64,000 nt of DNA from Chytriomyces cf. hyalinus JEL632 (Eukaryota; Chytridiomycota; Chytridiomycetes; Chytridiales; Chytriomycetaceae), in NCBI GenBank assembly GCA_025435555.1, contig JAIWWG010000048.1:1-64000 (forward strand). Reading direction: 5' to 3'. The stretch's first letter is position 1. Each line of letters starts with the position of its first letter. The notes beneath the pieces are model-generated. The model was not told the origin of the DNA and did no database searches. It saw only the letters and a program-made list of their open reading frames with translations. The translations under genes were made by a program, and so were the position numbers. This document shows, in pieces, positions 34,124 to 44,719 of this stretch.

Positions 34124-35564
34124 GAATGCTGAAGCCCAGCATCACCATCTGCTCCTGCGGCGTGTTTGGCCTGGATGTGCGGTAAGAACGTCGATTAACA
34201 AAGAACGGTAGGTATATCTTGTGTATACAGATAGAAGTATTTACTTAAAAACAGCGGAAACGTGTTTCCGATTGCCTGTGGTTGAAACCGAGCGACTGCT
34301 TTAAATTTCCCCACTCCACCGCAATGAATAAAGAACATTCACACCGTGAACAAACCCCATGTGTACTGTTCGAAACTGTTTTTGAATTCAATCTGCGCAA
34401 TGATAGAATTTCTAAACTGGCAAAGCCGTCCCACAAAAAACAGCACGCACGCTTGCACGTGAAGAAATGCGCACAAGCCAAATGTGAGCGGAAAGATGCC
34501 GGAAAACGTTTGCCCTATTCCCAGTGCCTTCTCGAGTCTCTTTCTAAGAACGACACAGTAAGGAGAGTCTGACAGAATATTCGGCAACTTGTGCACGCGG
34601 ATGCAGCGGATGATCCAAAAGTAGTAGCTGTCTCGGAAGGGCATCAGTTCATACGGAAAAGCGGTGAGAATATCGACAAGAAACGAGGTCCTCAGGTAAT
34701 GCTGCTGCCAGTCTCTCAGCATGGGTTCTTTGTTGATCTTGAGAATTCCCTTATGGTATCGCATGGTGTAAAACGACATTACGGTGTCAACTGAGAATAT
34801 GACTGAAAGAAGGATCGAGTAAATCCAGTCAATGTCTCGTGCAAAAGCAATCTTGAAGGGAATGATCCAAATGATGCCAATGTAGGTTCCTATACTTTTC
34901 AAAATTAGTCAAGATGGCTCCCTGTGAAAGAATAATGCCCTTACCAGCCATGATTAATTCCCACGTTGCTGATGTGATGGAGTAGCGACTGATTCCACGA
35001 GATTCTCGCGCGCGTTTGTGGGGAGATATTTTTGTTTCTCTCAGTATGTTTGAATTTCTATGAGGCCTTTCTACCAAACTTAAACACAGCAACTGTTAGT
35101 TGTGTGCACAGCCAGATCAGAGATAACAACTTAAAGAGAAAAACAAAAACAAAAACTCCTTCTTTTATCCCTTTTCCAGGCTGTTCAGCAGCATGCCCCA
35201 GTGCATGCCCTCTGGTTCCACGATTCTCGCTCTTCTGATCCCTTCTGATTGGTGGATTGCGCAATTTCGCTGGTAAACCTCGTTTTTATGCCAGTAACCC
35301 TCGTTTTTACGTCGGAAACGTTCCTTTCTGGTCCAGATGCATGACAAACCGATGTGCCACCCAAAACTGCATAAAATGCGTGACTTCCCACCTCCGGATC
35401 ATTCATAGAACTCTCAGAATACTCGGAAATGCTCAACTCCCTGTCTCCTGCACTCCTGTGAGTTTTGGTGCTTATGGATGCATTCCTGCTGCTCTGGCTA
35501 ACTCCAACAACCCCAACACTTCCAGGATCCGAATTTGAACACAGTATAGCCAAGCTATTGTCTT

Positions 35565-36569
35565 TGAAAATGGTTGCTAACGACCCCGAGGGCTTGTATC
35601 GGTTAATGGTGGTTGTTTTTAGAATGTGAGAAAGGAAATTTTTCTTTGGTTTTTTGACTTCGCTTGTCTCAGTCTCATCCTCTTTTGTTGAATATCAGTC
35701 TCAAGTGATGGAGCACTGTTTACTTCAATAAAGGTTAATTCTCCCCAATTCATCTCTTATTCTCTACTGCAGATAAAGAAGAGTCCTGCACCTCACCATT
35801 CCACCAACCTCAATACAAATGGGCATGAATTATGACATTGAGTAGGGTAAACGTCTAGTAGATACTATAACAAGGAATGAATACACGAATCCTCGTGTTC
35901 TATAAAGGGTGCAGACTTGTAGATGACGATAGCTTATTCTATTACATGATTTCAACTATTCTTGCTCTGATCAAGCATAAACATGGTTGGAAAGCAAATG
36001 TTTAGAATTTATATGATTCTGGCATAGCTGTTAAGGTTCGCGACCACAGACCTGCAGGTCACTGGTTCAACCCACACTGCTGCCAACTTCATGCAGCTAT
36101 CTTCTGATCTTTATAGGGAAATAAGCAGAAGAAGAGGAAATAGAAATCACCTTAGACAAGTATTCTATTACCACTTTTGTATGACTAATATGTCAAGCCA
36201 GTCAAGCAATTAATCAATAACCTTACCCACTGTGGGGATATTGATTATAATTGACAAGCCTTTGCTGTCAGCCCAGTTCTGATTAATGAATCAGCCTGAA
36301 AACTGATTTGTGAGCAATGACTCACTTTTTCAGCAATTTCAAACTGGACAATGACAAATGAGTGATTTCACATCCATAATGACTTTTCTGACTGAAAATC
36401 TCAATTATGACAAATGAAATGGAAAAAAAGGTGGCTGAGAAGTGAAATTGAAGAAAGCCTAATTAGATTTTATGGGAGACAAAAATGTATATAAGGAGAG
36501 CTGTTTTGATGTGTTGTGATTCACCCTTAAGATAATAAATACTTATCAGCCCAAGTTCAAAACCAAACA
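35565..36569 (+). mobile_element. Solo LTR-like insertion with TG...CA ends and TCTT target duplication
   Basis: An A/T-rich block of 1,005 bp, unlike its G/C-richer surroundings, begins TGAAAATGG and ends CCAAACA. It is flanked on both sides by TCTT (35561-35564 and 36570-36573). Near its right end are a TATA-like box (TATATAAG, about 36488) and an AATAAA (about 36534), spaced as in the U3-R part of a retroelement LTR. It has no coding capacity and no second LTR copy, so it would be a solo LTR left by recombination. It sits inside the N-terminal coding exon of channel B, and its removal with one TCTT restores that reading frame. The LTR identity itself is inferred from ends and signals only. 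Confidence 0.6.
36020..36073 (+). promoter_or_regulatory. tRNA-like internal promoter (A box and B box) inside the insertion
   Basis: TGGCATAGCTGTTAAGG (36020-36036) resembles the A box of tRNA-Leu/Ser-type genes. GGTTCAACCC (36064-36073) is a near-consensus B box 27 nt downstream. Together they look like a Pol III promoter, possibly of a tRNA-derived SINE nested in the element. No full cloverleaf could be folded by eye, so it is not called a tRNA gene. Confidence 0.35.
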
Positions 36570-37654
36570 TCTTTTTTGATTGTGGTTGCATCGGGTTTCA
36601 CAGACTCTACCGATCTCATTGATGCGGAGCTGATGTCTGCAGAACGGTTTCCAACGTGAGCATGGTCAGTTTGCTCTGAGGTCATTGAAACATGCGGTTT
36701 TGCGCCGACACCAGTGACCAAGTTCTGCTTGGGAATGTCAACCAAGTGGAATTTTGGCCAGCTTTGTTTGGACAGCGAGAATCCTTTTCTATCCAGCAGA
36801 GTTGGCGGTGATGGCTCTTTTGCGATAATTTCAACAGCTGTGTTTGGGCTTTCTTCTTCGTCTATTGTTCCAATGCTTCCACAGGTGGCTTCGTTCGATC
36901 CAGCGGCATCTTCTAGTTTAGGTTCAACTGCTGTCGAAGGTGCAAGTTCCCGATTTAAGATTATGGAAACTTGCGATTCGGCAGTTGTCGCTGGCTTCTG
37001 CTGGTGCGCCACGTCCACCAGCGAGGGTACAAACAGTGATCCCCCTTGCTGCTTATTGGCTCTTTGGGAAGATTCCATGCGTTTCCTTTGAGAGGGTGGT
37101 GTTCTGAGCATGCTTTGGTGAGACTTTGAAGAAATTGGAGCACCCGCTTCGCCCCCTCCTCTCGCTCTTCCTCTCCCTAAAGTAGCTTGTTTCCTTCCCT
37201 GAGTCGACTTTGTAAATTGGCGCCAGACAGATTTCCCAGCTTGGTCATTTTCAACCATGCTGAAGATATCATTTGAAGACATGCTTGGGCCAATTGGAGC
37301 ACCCATGCTGAGGGCAAACGTGGATTTTATCGGGGGAGGAGATTTGGTGATTTGGGACCCCCAAACTTCTCCCGATGCCCAGTTTTCAAGAATCGCGCTT
37401 TCGCAGGTACTGACGGCATCGGATGTCTTATGTGTTCTTCCGTGCGTTGATTGCCCCGCCTTGTATGGGTTCAGTGATATGTTCGACACGTGATGTGGCG
37501 GTGGCTGGTGGATGGAGAAGGTGCTGGCGAGGATTGGGCCTGCGCCGGCAAACTGGGACAAGACTTGATCAGCCAGCGGCATCAGCTGTAAGATCTGGAA
37601 TTCGATTGCGCGTAGTTTGGCGTGCAGATCTGAGACGAGAACGGCTGTGGACAT

Positions 37655-37954
37655 CTTTTTTATATACTGTATATAATTTTTTCTTCCATGGTTCTTGTTC
37701 TTTTGGCGGAAAGAAAGGAATTGGCAAAACGCGACTGACAGCTGTGACAGCTGGTCTCTTATTTTATCAAACAGGGAATCCGTCTTCGGTAACGTCAGAC
37801 CAGTGAAGAAACCAGTTACTGCATTCCATGTTTAGAAGCCAATGCGCTGTCTGATCGCCTGGTTGACTTTGTGTGTTGCATTGTCACGCGTTTGTGCTTT
37901 TTACTGAGTTAATTTTTTAAACATATTTAAGTTAAATCTTGGCCCAACCGAGCA
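37655..37954. promoter_or_regulatory. Divergent intergenic region between channel B and SF3B4
   Basis: These 300 bp separate the start codons of channel B and SF3B4. The region holds T-rich runs and short TATATA-like stretches near 37665-37677 on the channel side and TTTAAACATATTTAAG near 37915 on the SF3B4 side. No coding frame of note is seen. Confidence 0.4.
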
Positions 37955-39550
37955 ATGCAAAACGCATACAAACCGACTGAAGAGCGCAACCAGCAGAACA
38001 CATGCTATGTCGGAAACCTGGACGACCAAGTATCCGAGGCGCTTCTGTGGGAGCTAATGCTGCAGGCGGGACCCGTCGTCAACGTGTAAGCCAATCGAAT
38101 GCTTTAAATACTCGCTCGATGCACACCCCTGCTTAATGGCGCTTGTTTTCTTTTCGCGCATGGACTGTTAGTCATCTCCCAAAGGATCGAATTACGCAGA
38201 GTCACCAGAGCTTTGGATTTGTGGAGTTTGTGACGGAGGACGATGCCGACTACGCAATCAAAGTACGCATAGCATCTTTCGCCCTGGGGAACAAAGTATG
38301 GAGGTCGCTCATCATACTTCTTTCGACAGATCATGCACATGGTCAAGCTGTACGGCAAGCCGCTAAGGGTCAACAAGGCCAGCGACAACAAGAGGACAGT
38401 CGATGTGGGCGCGAATCTGTTTATTGGAAATCTGGATCCGGAAGTGGACGAAAAGGTGACTCTTGCGTTTGTTTTAGTTTTTAGTTTTTGGTTTCTGCTT
38501 TTTGACTGGTCTGTGAATGGGAAACAAGGTCCTGCACGATACCTTCTCAGCCTTCGGCATCATTTCAAACACCCCGAAAGTTGCGCGTGATGCCGAAATT
38601 GGAAGTTCGAAAGGATACGGATTCGTTCAGTATGATAACTTTGAATCGGCGGACGCAGCGATTGAAGCCATGAACGGGCAGTTCCTCATGAACAAACCAA
38701 TCACTGTTGGTTACGCTTTCAAAAAAGATGCACAGGGCGAACGCCATGGATCTGCAGCAGGTGAGAACCGTTTGCTTCGATACGATCTTTGTTGGCTTCA
38801 GATGTTGGCGAAGTCATCGATATGGCTTTGCATGAGTAAGTTTTATTGATTCCACCTTCTTCGTTTCAGAACGACTGTTGGCAGCGCAGGCGCAAAAAAA
38901 TGCGCCCACACACATGCCCAACCGATTCTTCGCCGAGATTCCAGGACAAAATGGGGTACCCGCAGGTTCTGGTATGGCACCCGCACCCCAGCAGTCGGTA
39001 CCACCTCCGCAAATGATGCCACCCATGCCTGGATGTACGTTGTGTGTTGATTTCAGTCGCTCTACCATCTCTTTGTGCTAAACAACGCGTTTTTTAGATG
39101 GCATGCCGCATGGTTTTGGTCAACCTATGGGAATGCAGCCGCCCATGTTTGGAGGATATCCGCAAATGCCGCCCATGCCGCCTATGCCTGGATGTGAGTT
39201 TTCTTTACTGCGTGGGATTATATCGCCTCCTAACGACTCCATTGAAGACTCCATGCCACCGGGATATCCACCTCAAGGAATGCCTGGTATGCCCGGTATG
39301 ATGCCTGGTATGCCAGGTATGCCAGGTATGATGGGAATGCCGGGAATGCCGGGAATGCCTGGAATGCCTGGAATGCCTGGCATGCCACCTGGAATGCCGA
39401 TGGGGTGAGATTTTATGTTCCGAACCTCCTAATTGCCATCGAAAGCAGTGCTAACTGAGAGAGGTTCTTAGTTTTATGCCGCCACCTCCTGGATTTCAAG
39501 GGCAATACCCTCCACCTCAGCCCGGATGGCCTCAGAATGCAGGCCGATAA
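37955..39550 (+). CDS. SF3B4: Splicing factor 3B subunit 4 (U2 snRNP RNA-binding protein)
   Basis: This U2 snRNP component contacts pre-mRNA near the branch site. Eight exons (37955-38085, 38172-38262, 38330-38455, 38529-38760, 38870-39034, 39098-39193, 39248-39404, 39472-39550) give 358 residues. Two RRMs are complete: [19 protein letters not shown] with [18 protein letters not shown], and [13 protein letters not shown] with [21 protein letters not shown] Pro/Met/Gly-rich tail with about ten GMP repeats (39282-39400) follows, as in metazoan SF3B4. It is a strong orthologue, including the start [14 protein letters not shown]. Confidence 0.95.
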
Positions 39551-39686
39551 TCCATGTGAATTAAAATGTTTTGAAACAAATCCGCCTGTTCTTTCTTGTT
39601 GCGTTCTTTTTTCCCAAAATGTCTACACTGAACTTGGCGACTCATCGGTGAAAGGAAAAGTTGATTTTCATTCGTGAGGCCCTTTT

Positions 39687-40675
39687 TCAAGGCGGAAGGT
39701 TCGCAGACCTAGCATTTCCGCTGCCTTCGAAGGTTTGATGGGCACGCCACCCAGAATCACCAGCGTCTACCGCAAAGTGATGCGCCGTAATTGCAGTCGT
39801 ATTTGCTGTTGTTGCAGTAGCTCCTGCAAATTCATTTTGCGCTGCGGCTGCCGTGTTCATTTTACAACCGATTCACAGAACTTTCATCCCAAACAACGTC
39901 ATGAGCACGATGTCAATCATACGAATCGCAAGCGTCATCACCACCCTTCTCAAACCAACCGACTCTTCACTACTATCTCTCCAACTGCCACCACCCCCCA
40001 GAAACGCAGCACCAAACACAAGAAACGTGACATAACAAGCCGCACTTGCATAGACCCCGTGCTATGCGACTTTATCGAGTTGCGGGTCGGCTCGGAACCT
40101 GCCTTTTCGCGCTTTGAAAATGAAATGAAGAAATGCGGTGTATCAACGAGTATGAGAAATATCCCCGCAAGTGCATTGAGCGTGTAACAAAGCAAGTGCC
40201 ATTTGTTTGCGCCTTTGTACAAGCTGGCTGCATCCTCGCTGTCGAGAAACATGTGCAAGATTGGTGGTGTGACCTGTGAGTAGTATATTGCTGGTGCCAA
40301 GGCGATGGTTTATTTGAAGAGTTTTAATCGTGAAGGGAATAGCGTGGTGACAATGAGTTGGCTTCGTTCAGCGCTGAGGTACGTGTAGCATAGTTCAATG
40401 GTTCCCAGGCAGACTTGAATTAACGCTCGAATAAAATCCGTTCAGTAGCGTCATTGCCAGTAGTGATACTAGAGACGCGAAAAGAAGAGTGTTTGCTGGT
40501 GTGAAAAAGTTGCGCAGTGTCAATGCCCTCTGCGCTTGCAGCAGCTCCATCACGAGAATGTAGAAAACAAGGCTGTATTGTCACCACGATGGCAGTACAG
40601 AAACTGAGGCCCGTTGATAGGTTTGGGGTATGTGATGTTGATGCTGAATCCGTCGCTTGTTGATGCGCTGCTCAT
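39687..40675 (-). CDS. Polytopic membrane protein, probably 7TM, splice pattern unresolved
   Basis: Several minus-strand frames encode consecutive hydrophobic helices: an N-terminus from ATG 40675 (MSSASTSDGFSINITYPKPI), then LVFYILVMELLQAQRALTLR, NTLLFASLVSLLAMTLLNGF, LIQVCLGTIELCYTYLSAE, APAIYYSQVTPPILHMFLDS, LLCYTLNALAGIFLILVDTP, YASAACYVTFLVFGAAFLG and RMIDIVLMTLFGMKVL. This gives six or seven helices. The frames must be joined by short introns that I could not place with certainty. The penultimate motif IDxVxMxLFxMKV also occurs in the 7TM protein at 52134-53482, so the two may be distant relatives. The C-terminus is either at 39873 or continues to 39687. Confidence 0.45.
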
Positions 40676-40805
40676 AATGTTTGGTATTCCGGAAGCAAAA
40701 TATTTTCCAGGCTTATAAATATTTAACACTTATCCAAAGTTAAATTTGTCCCAACCATCCCAAAACAAATCCCGGCATCTCATCTTTGCATACGGACGTT
40801 TGGGC

Positions 40806-43613
40806 ATGGCATCGGCAAATCGAAGCGCATTCAAAGTTGGCGGCGCCGCAGTTTGCGCCATAGGCGCCGTCGTTGCATACGTCAGATTTGCGCAGTCGCG
40901 GAAAGGCAAGACGGAGCAATCTGTGGCGCAGAAGGAAAAGACACCGCTGCGGGTCGACAAGAACATTGTCAAAGTGGGCGTCGATGCGCGATTCATGCAC
41001 CAGCTGAGGTTCGTGCTATTGTTTTTTGCCCCTCTTGAAACCACAGGACCCATGTGACTGTTTATTTCCTGTTTGGATTTATTTACTCGCTTGCACCATT
41101 CTCTTCAGATACATCCTCAAGATTGCAGTTCCGCAGTGGCATTCGAAGACTGTCGCGATCGTTGCGTTGCATACGTGTTTTTTGGTTTTGAGAACTTGGC
41201 TCAGTGTGGTGGTGGCGCGTATTGACGGCATGATCGTGAGAGATCTGGCAAGTGTCCCTGGTTCCTTCGATAGTTGGTGCACTATTAGCTGATGCGTCCA
41301 ACTCAACTCCAGATTTCATCGAATGCCAAAGCTTTTGCGCGAAGTCTCGGTTTTTGGTTTCTTATTGCGATTCCAGCGACGTACACGAACAGCATGGTTT
41401 GTTACGTTTTCAAAACGATACCTGTTCATTTTTGTAATTTGATCGACTTTTCGCACAACAGATCAAATATCTGCAATCGAAACTGGCCATCAGCTTGAGA
41501 ACCAAAATGACGCAGCACATTCATAAAATCTACCTCGAAAAAAAGACTTACTACAAGGCAATTAACCTGGACAACAGAATCGACGGCGTGGACCAGTTCA
41601 GTGCAGTGCGATAAAATCTGCAGAATGCAAAGCTAACCCATCCTCCGCACAGGCTCATTACAACTGACGTCAACAAATTCTGTGACTCGCTCGCATCGTT
41701 GTACTCGAACCTCGGAAAACCGATTCTGGACCTGATTATCTTCAACTACCAACTATCCCGCTCCATTGGCCCGAAAGGAACGCTTGCGCTTGCAGTTAAC
41801 TACTGCGTCACAGCGAGTCTTTTACGCGCCTTGACGCCTGCATTTGGTAAAATGGCTGCTGTTGAAGCGAAATTGGAAGGCGACTTTCGAGCTGCCCACA
41901 GTCGCGTCATCACAAACGCGGAAGAGATTGCTTTCTACCATGGAGGTGCACTTGAGCGTGGAGTTCTGGACAGAGCCTATTTGAATCTCGTAAAGCATTT
42001 AAACAGTAACGATCCATTTGTGTTTTCCTATTGGGTTGTAAAACAACTAATTCAACTGGATATTTAGGAGTCTACGGTATTCGCATTGCATACAACATGT
42101 TTGAGGACATGATCATCAAATACGGATGGAGTGCTGTGGGTCTCCTGATCAGTTCCATTCCCGTTTTCTACCCCGAATATGCTGGAAGTGACACCAAAGC
42201 GCGTGAAGCTGCAATTGAAGCACAAGAAGCGCGCGAACGTGATCATCGTAAATTCATGCAAGAATCAGGAGACGGCACGTCGTCAAACTCTGGCAGCATA
42301 AATTCTTCTGTCGTGGATCGTAAAACTGGAAGTCGAACGCAAGGGTTTATCACCAACAAAAAGTGCGTTGTCTGGTCTTTTTCTTTGGTGGACCCCTTCC
42401 TTTTTTTTAATTTACTATTGGGATTATTTCAGGTTTTTGATTTCGTTGGCTGATGCGGGTGGTCGAATCATGTACTCGTACAAGGAGCTGTCGGAACTTG
42501 CTGGATATACTTACCGTGTTTACACGCTGCTTCGCGTGCTGGACGATCTGCACGAAGACATGTACATCAAAATGGGCGAACACGAAGCTGAATACACACT
42601 GGAAAAGATTGATGGAACCGTTCAGTACGGATACAGCGGTGAGTGTGATAAAAACGATGGCTTGATTCCCGTTTGAAAGGTTTCATGCTGACGGGCCATT
42701 CAGGTATTAAATTTACGGATGTCCCTGTCGTTACTCCGTCTGGCGACACGCTTTTGGTTCGCGATCTCTCATTTAACATTGGCCCTGGCGATCATTTGAT
42801 GATTACTGGGTGGGATAAGTTTTGTGGCCACCTTTGAAACCTACTCACTCATTCATTATTGCAACAGACCAAATGGAAGCGGAAAAACATCTGTAGCGCG
42901 TCTTCTATCCGGTTTATGGCCATTGTTTAAAGGTCGTGTGAATCGCCCAACCCCCAGTCTATCCGAAATCATGTATATCCCACAAAGGCCGTACCTGCCG
43001 ATCGGAAGCTTAAGGCAACAGATTATTTACCCGCACACGGAGGATGACATGGAAGATGCTGGAAAGACGGACGAGGATTTGTTCAAAATTTTGAAGGTGG
43101 TTTACCTGGATTACATTCCTGGCAGAGAAGGAGGGTTGGACAGCATTAAGGAATGGAAGGATGTCTTTTCTGGCGGAGAGAAGCAGCGAATGCAGGTGAT
43201 AAAAACTTGTTGAAAATATTTTGTTTCAAAGAGTCCGCTCAAACTGATTTACTGTGCAGCTGGCAAGAATATTTTACCACAGCCCGCGATTCGTTGTACT
43301 TGATGAAGCAACTAGTGCCGTCTCTACAGATGTAGAAGCCTTGCTGTACAATTCAGCCAAAGAATACCGCATGACTGTCGTTACCATTTCCCACCGTCCC
43401 ACACTTTTCAAATACCACGCATACCTGTTGCGTTTGGGTGAAGGCACCGATGGGGATGAATGGAACTTTGAAAAAATCAGTGGAGAAGGAGCGGATCACG
43501 ACAAGTTGCTCAAAAGCGTCGATACTGAGATTCGCAAAATTGAGAATCAACTTGCTGGAGCGGATGGAATGCGGAAACGGCTGGATGAGATCAATCGGGC
43601 GTTGCAAATGTGA
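40806..43613 (+). CDS. ABC subfamily D (peroxisomal acyl-CoA) half transporter
   Basis: ABCD proteins import long-chain acyl-CoA into peroxisomes. Ten exons (40806-41008, 41109-41247, 41313-41396, 41462-41595, 41653-42005, 42068-42362, 42433-42638, 42704-42809, 42868-43195, 43260-43613) give 733 residues. Family signs are NRIDGVDQLITTDVNKFCDS, the EAA-like SRVITNAEEIAFYHGG, Walker A GPNGSGKTS (formed across an intron), signature FSGGEKQRMQLARIFY, Walker B FVVLDEATSAVS and a C-terminal coiled coil. Intron 2 begins GCAAGT, so it is a GC-AG intron; all others are GT-AG. Homology fits PXA/ABCD; the exact paralogue is undecided. Confidence 0.92.
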
Positions 43614-43833
43614 GTTCTTAGTTGGTTTGATGTATTCACAATTGTTTTGCTGATGACTTCTGGCTTTCGGGGGCACATAGTACAAATAATTCTGAACCTT
43701 CAGATGATTCTCTCAGGCACGCCAAGAGAACTCTGATCTAATGGAATATGCGCAGGTTCTTTTGGTCTCTTTTTTTTGTTTGTTCTGTTGTTGCGTCGAA
43801 AATAGCACAAATGCTCAATATGGTTGTTGAAGA

Positions 43834-44587
43834 ATGAGAAACTTGCACACAATGGAAGACACAAGCACTAAACGACCAGCCAACCTCATAATCCAAAACG
43901 CGTCCGTCATTGAACCAGACGGCACCACTCTCTCGAAAAGTTCCATCCCAACCAACAACAACAACAACAACCTAATCGAACGTGTCTTTCCGATCTCCCA
44001 AGAAACGCATACGGGCATCAGACCTGCATGCACAACTGCTGGATGAACGAAATGCGGCCCTGCAGCAAAGGGAAGTCTCATTTTTACAGCTAGTTGAATC
44101 TGTAAAAACAGGCTTACGGGGTGGAAACGTTTGTATTTTCCCAGCCTACACTGGCACTGATCAAAAAAAAAAAAGCACAGATTTCGCTGAAGAAGAATAT
44201 GCATCATTACTCCACAAATCCCGCAACCGACACATGGACGTCAGCAAAGTCTTGCTCCTCGAACACGCCGACCAAATCGTGCATGAGAAGCAGTGGGTCA
44301 GCGATTTGACTGAAAAGTAGCGAATGGGGAAAGTGGTGGCACAGTTGGAAGTGAAGCGGTCGCATTGTGTGTTGGAGTGTCAGAAAGTTTGTGTGGAGAA
44401 GGCTGTGAAGGAGGATGACGCGCATTTTTTGAGAGAGAGGCGGGAGATGGTGAGTTTGAAGTTTTCAGGCTCGTGAAAGAGCTTGCTTTGTTAAACATAT
44501 GATGCCCAGGCTCTTCAGATTATATCTGATCTTGCGTTGCTTCAAAGAAATCTGAAAGAGTTTCGCGGGTTTTATTGGATATCTTGA
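43834..44587 (+). CDS. Coiled-coil hypothetical protein
   Basis: The proposed exons are 43834-43939, 44022-44120, 44181 to about 44278, about 44321-44462 and about 44512-44587. The product is helical and charged (LHAQLLDERNAALQQREVSF, DFAEEEYASLLHKS, VAQLEVKRSHCVLECQKVC, LQIISDLALLQRNLKEFRG) and looks like a coiled-coil scaffold or ciliary protein. The frame meets an in-frame TAG at 44318-44320. A short in-frame intron ending at that TAG (GTGCAT...TAG, 42 nt, or a longer GTCTTG...TAG, 72 nt) removes it and keeps the frame. The 44121-44180 intron is also a multiple of three and contains an A12 tract. Function is unknown. Confidence 0.5.
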
Positions 44588-44719
44588 ATAAATATGAAAG
44601 TAAAGAAGGGATATCCCGCGCCAGCAAAATAGGGAGAAAGTATACAGCTTTGAAAGAAGGAAGGATAATAGAATGGGAGGAGAGGGGCGATAAAAAGAAA
44701 CCAAACTCGCGTTTTCAAG

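Larger units (their letters stand above)
33372..37654 (-). pseudogene. CNG-type channel B, interrupted by a solo-LTR-like insertion and a pore-exon frameshift
   Basis: This is a paralogue of channel A. The N-terminal exon (37654 to ~36570) starts with VSDLHAKLRAIEFQILQLMP, matching channel A's start, and shares its ENWAS and WRQFTKS blocks. Coding frame resumes at 35560 after a 1-kb insertion; removing the insertion plus one target-site copy joins the two parts in frame. Channel exons: S1 from 34889, S1-S5 34889-34345, pore 34275-34245, C-linker 34170-33927, CNBD 33863-33372. The pore reads AIGNTFPLF, but that exon is 31 nt, against 32 nt in channel A. The frame therefore shifts in a T run (34246-34250) and stops before the CNBD. 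The S1-upstream exon border (35225-34945) is unresolved. The gene is either decaying, or one lesion is an assembly error. Confidence 0.75.

Noticed and set aside
36020-36090. Functional tRNA gene
   Set aside because: A and B boxes are present, but the acceptor stem does not pair and no clean anticodon arm forms by eye.
35566-36569. Terminal-inverted-repeat DNA transposon
   Set aside because: The two ends (GAAAATGG and CCAAACA) are not inverted copies of each other.
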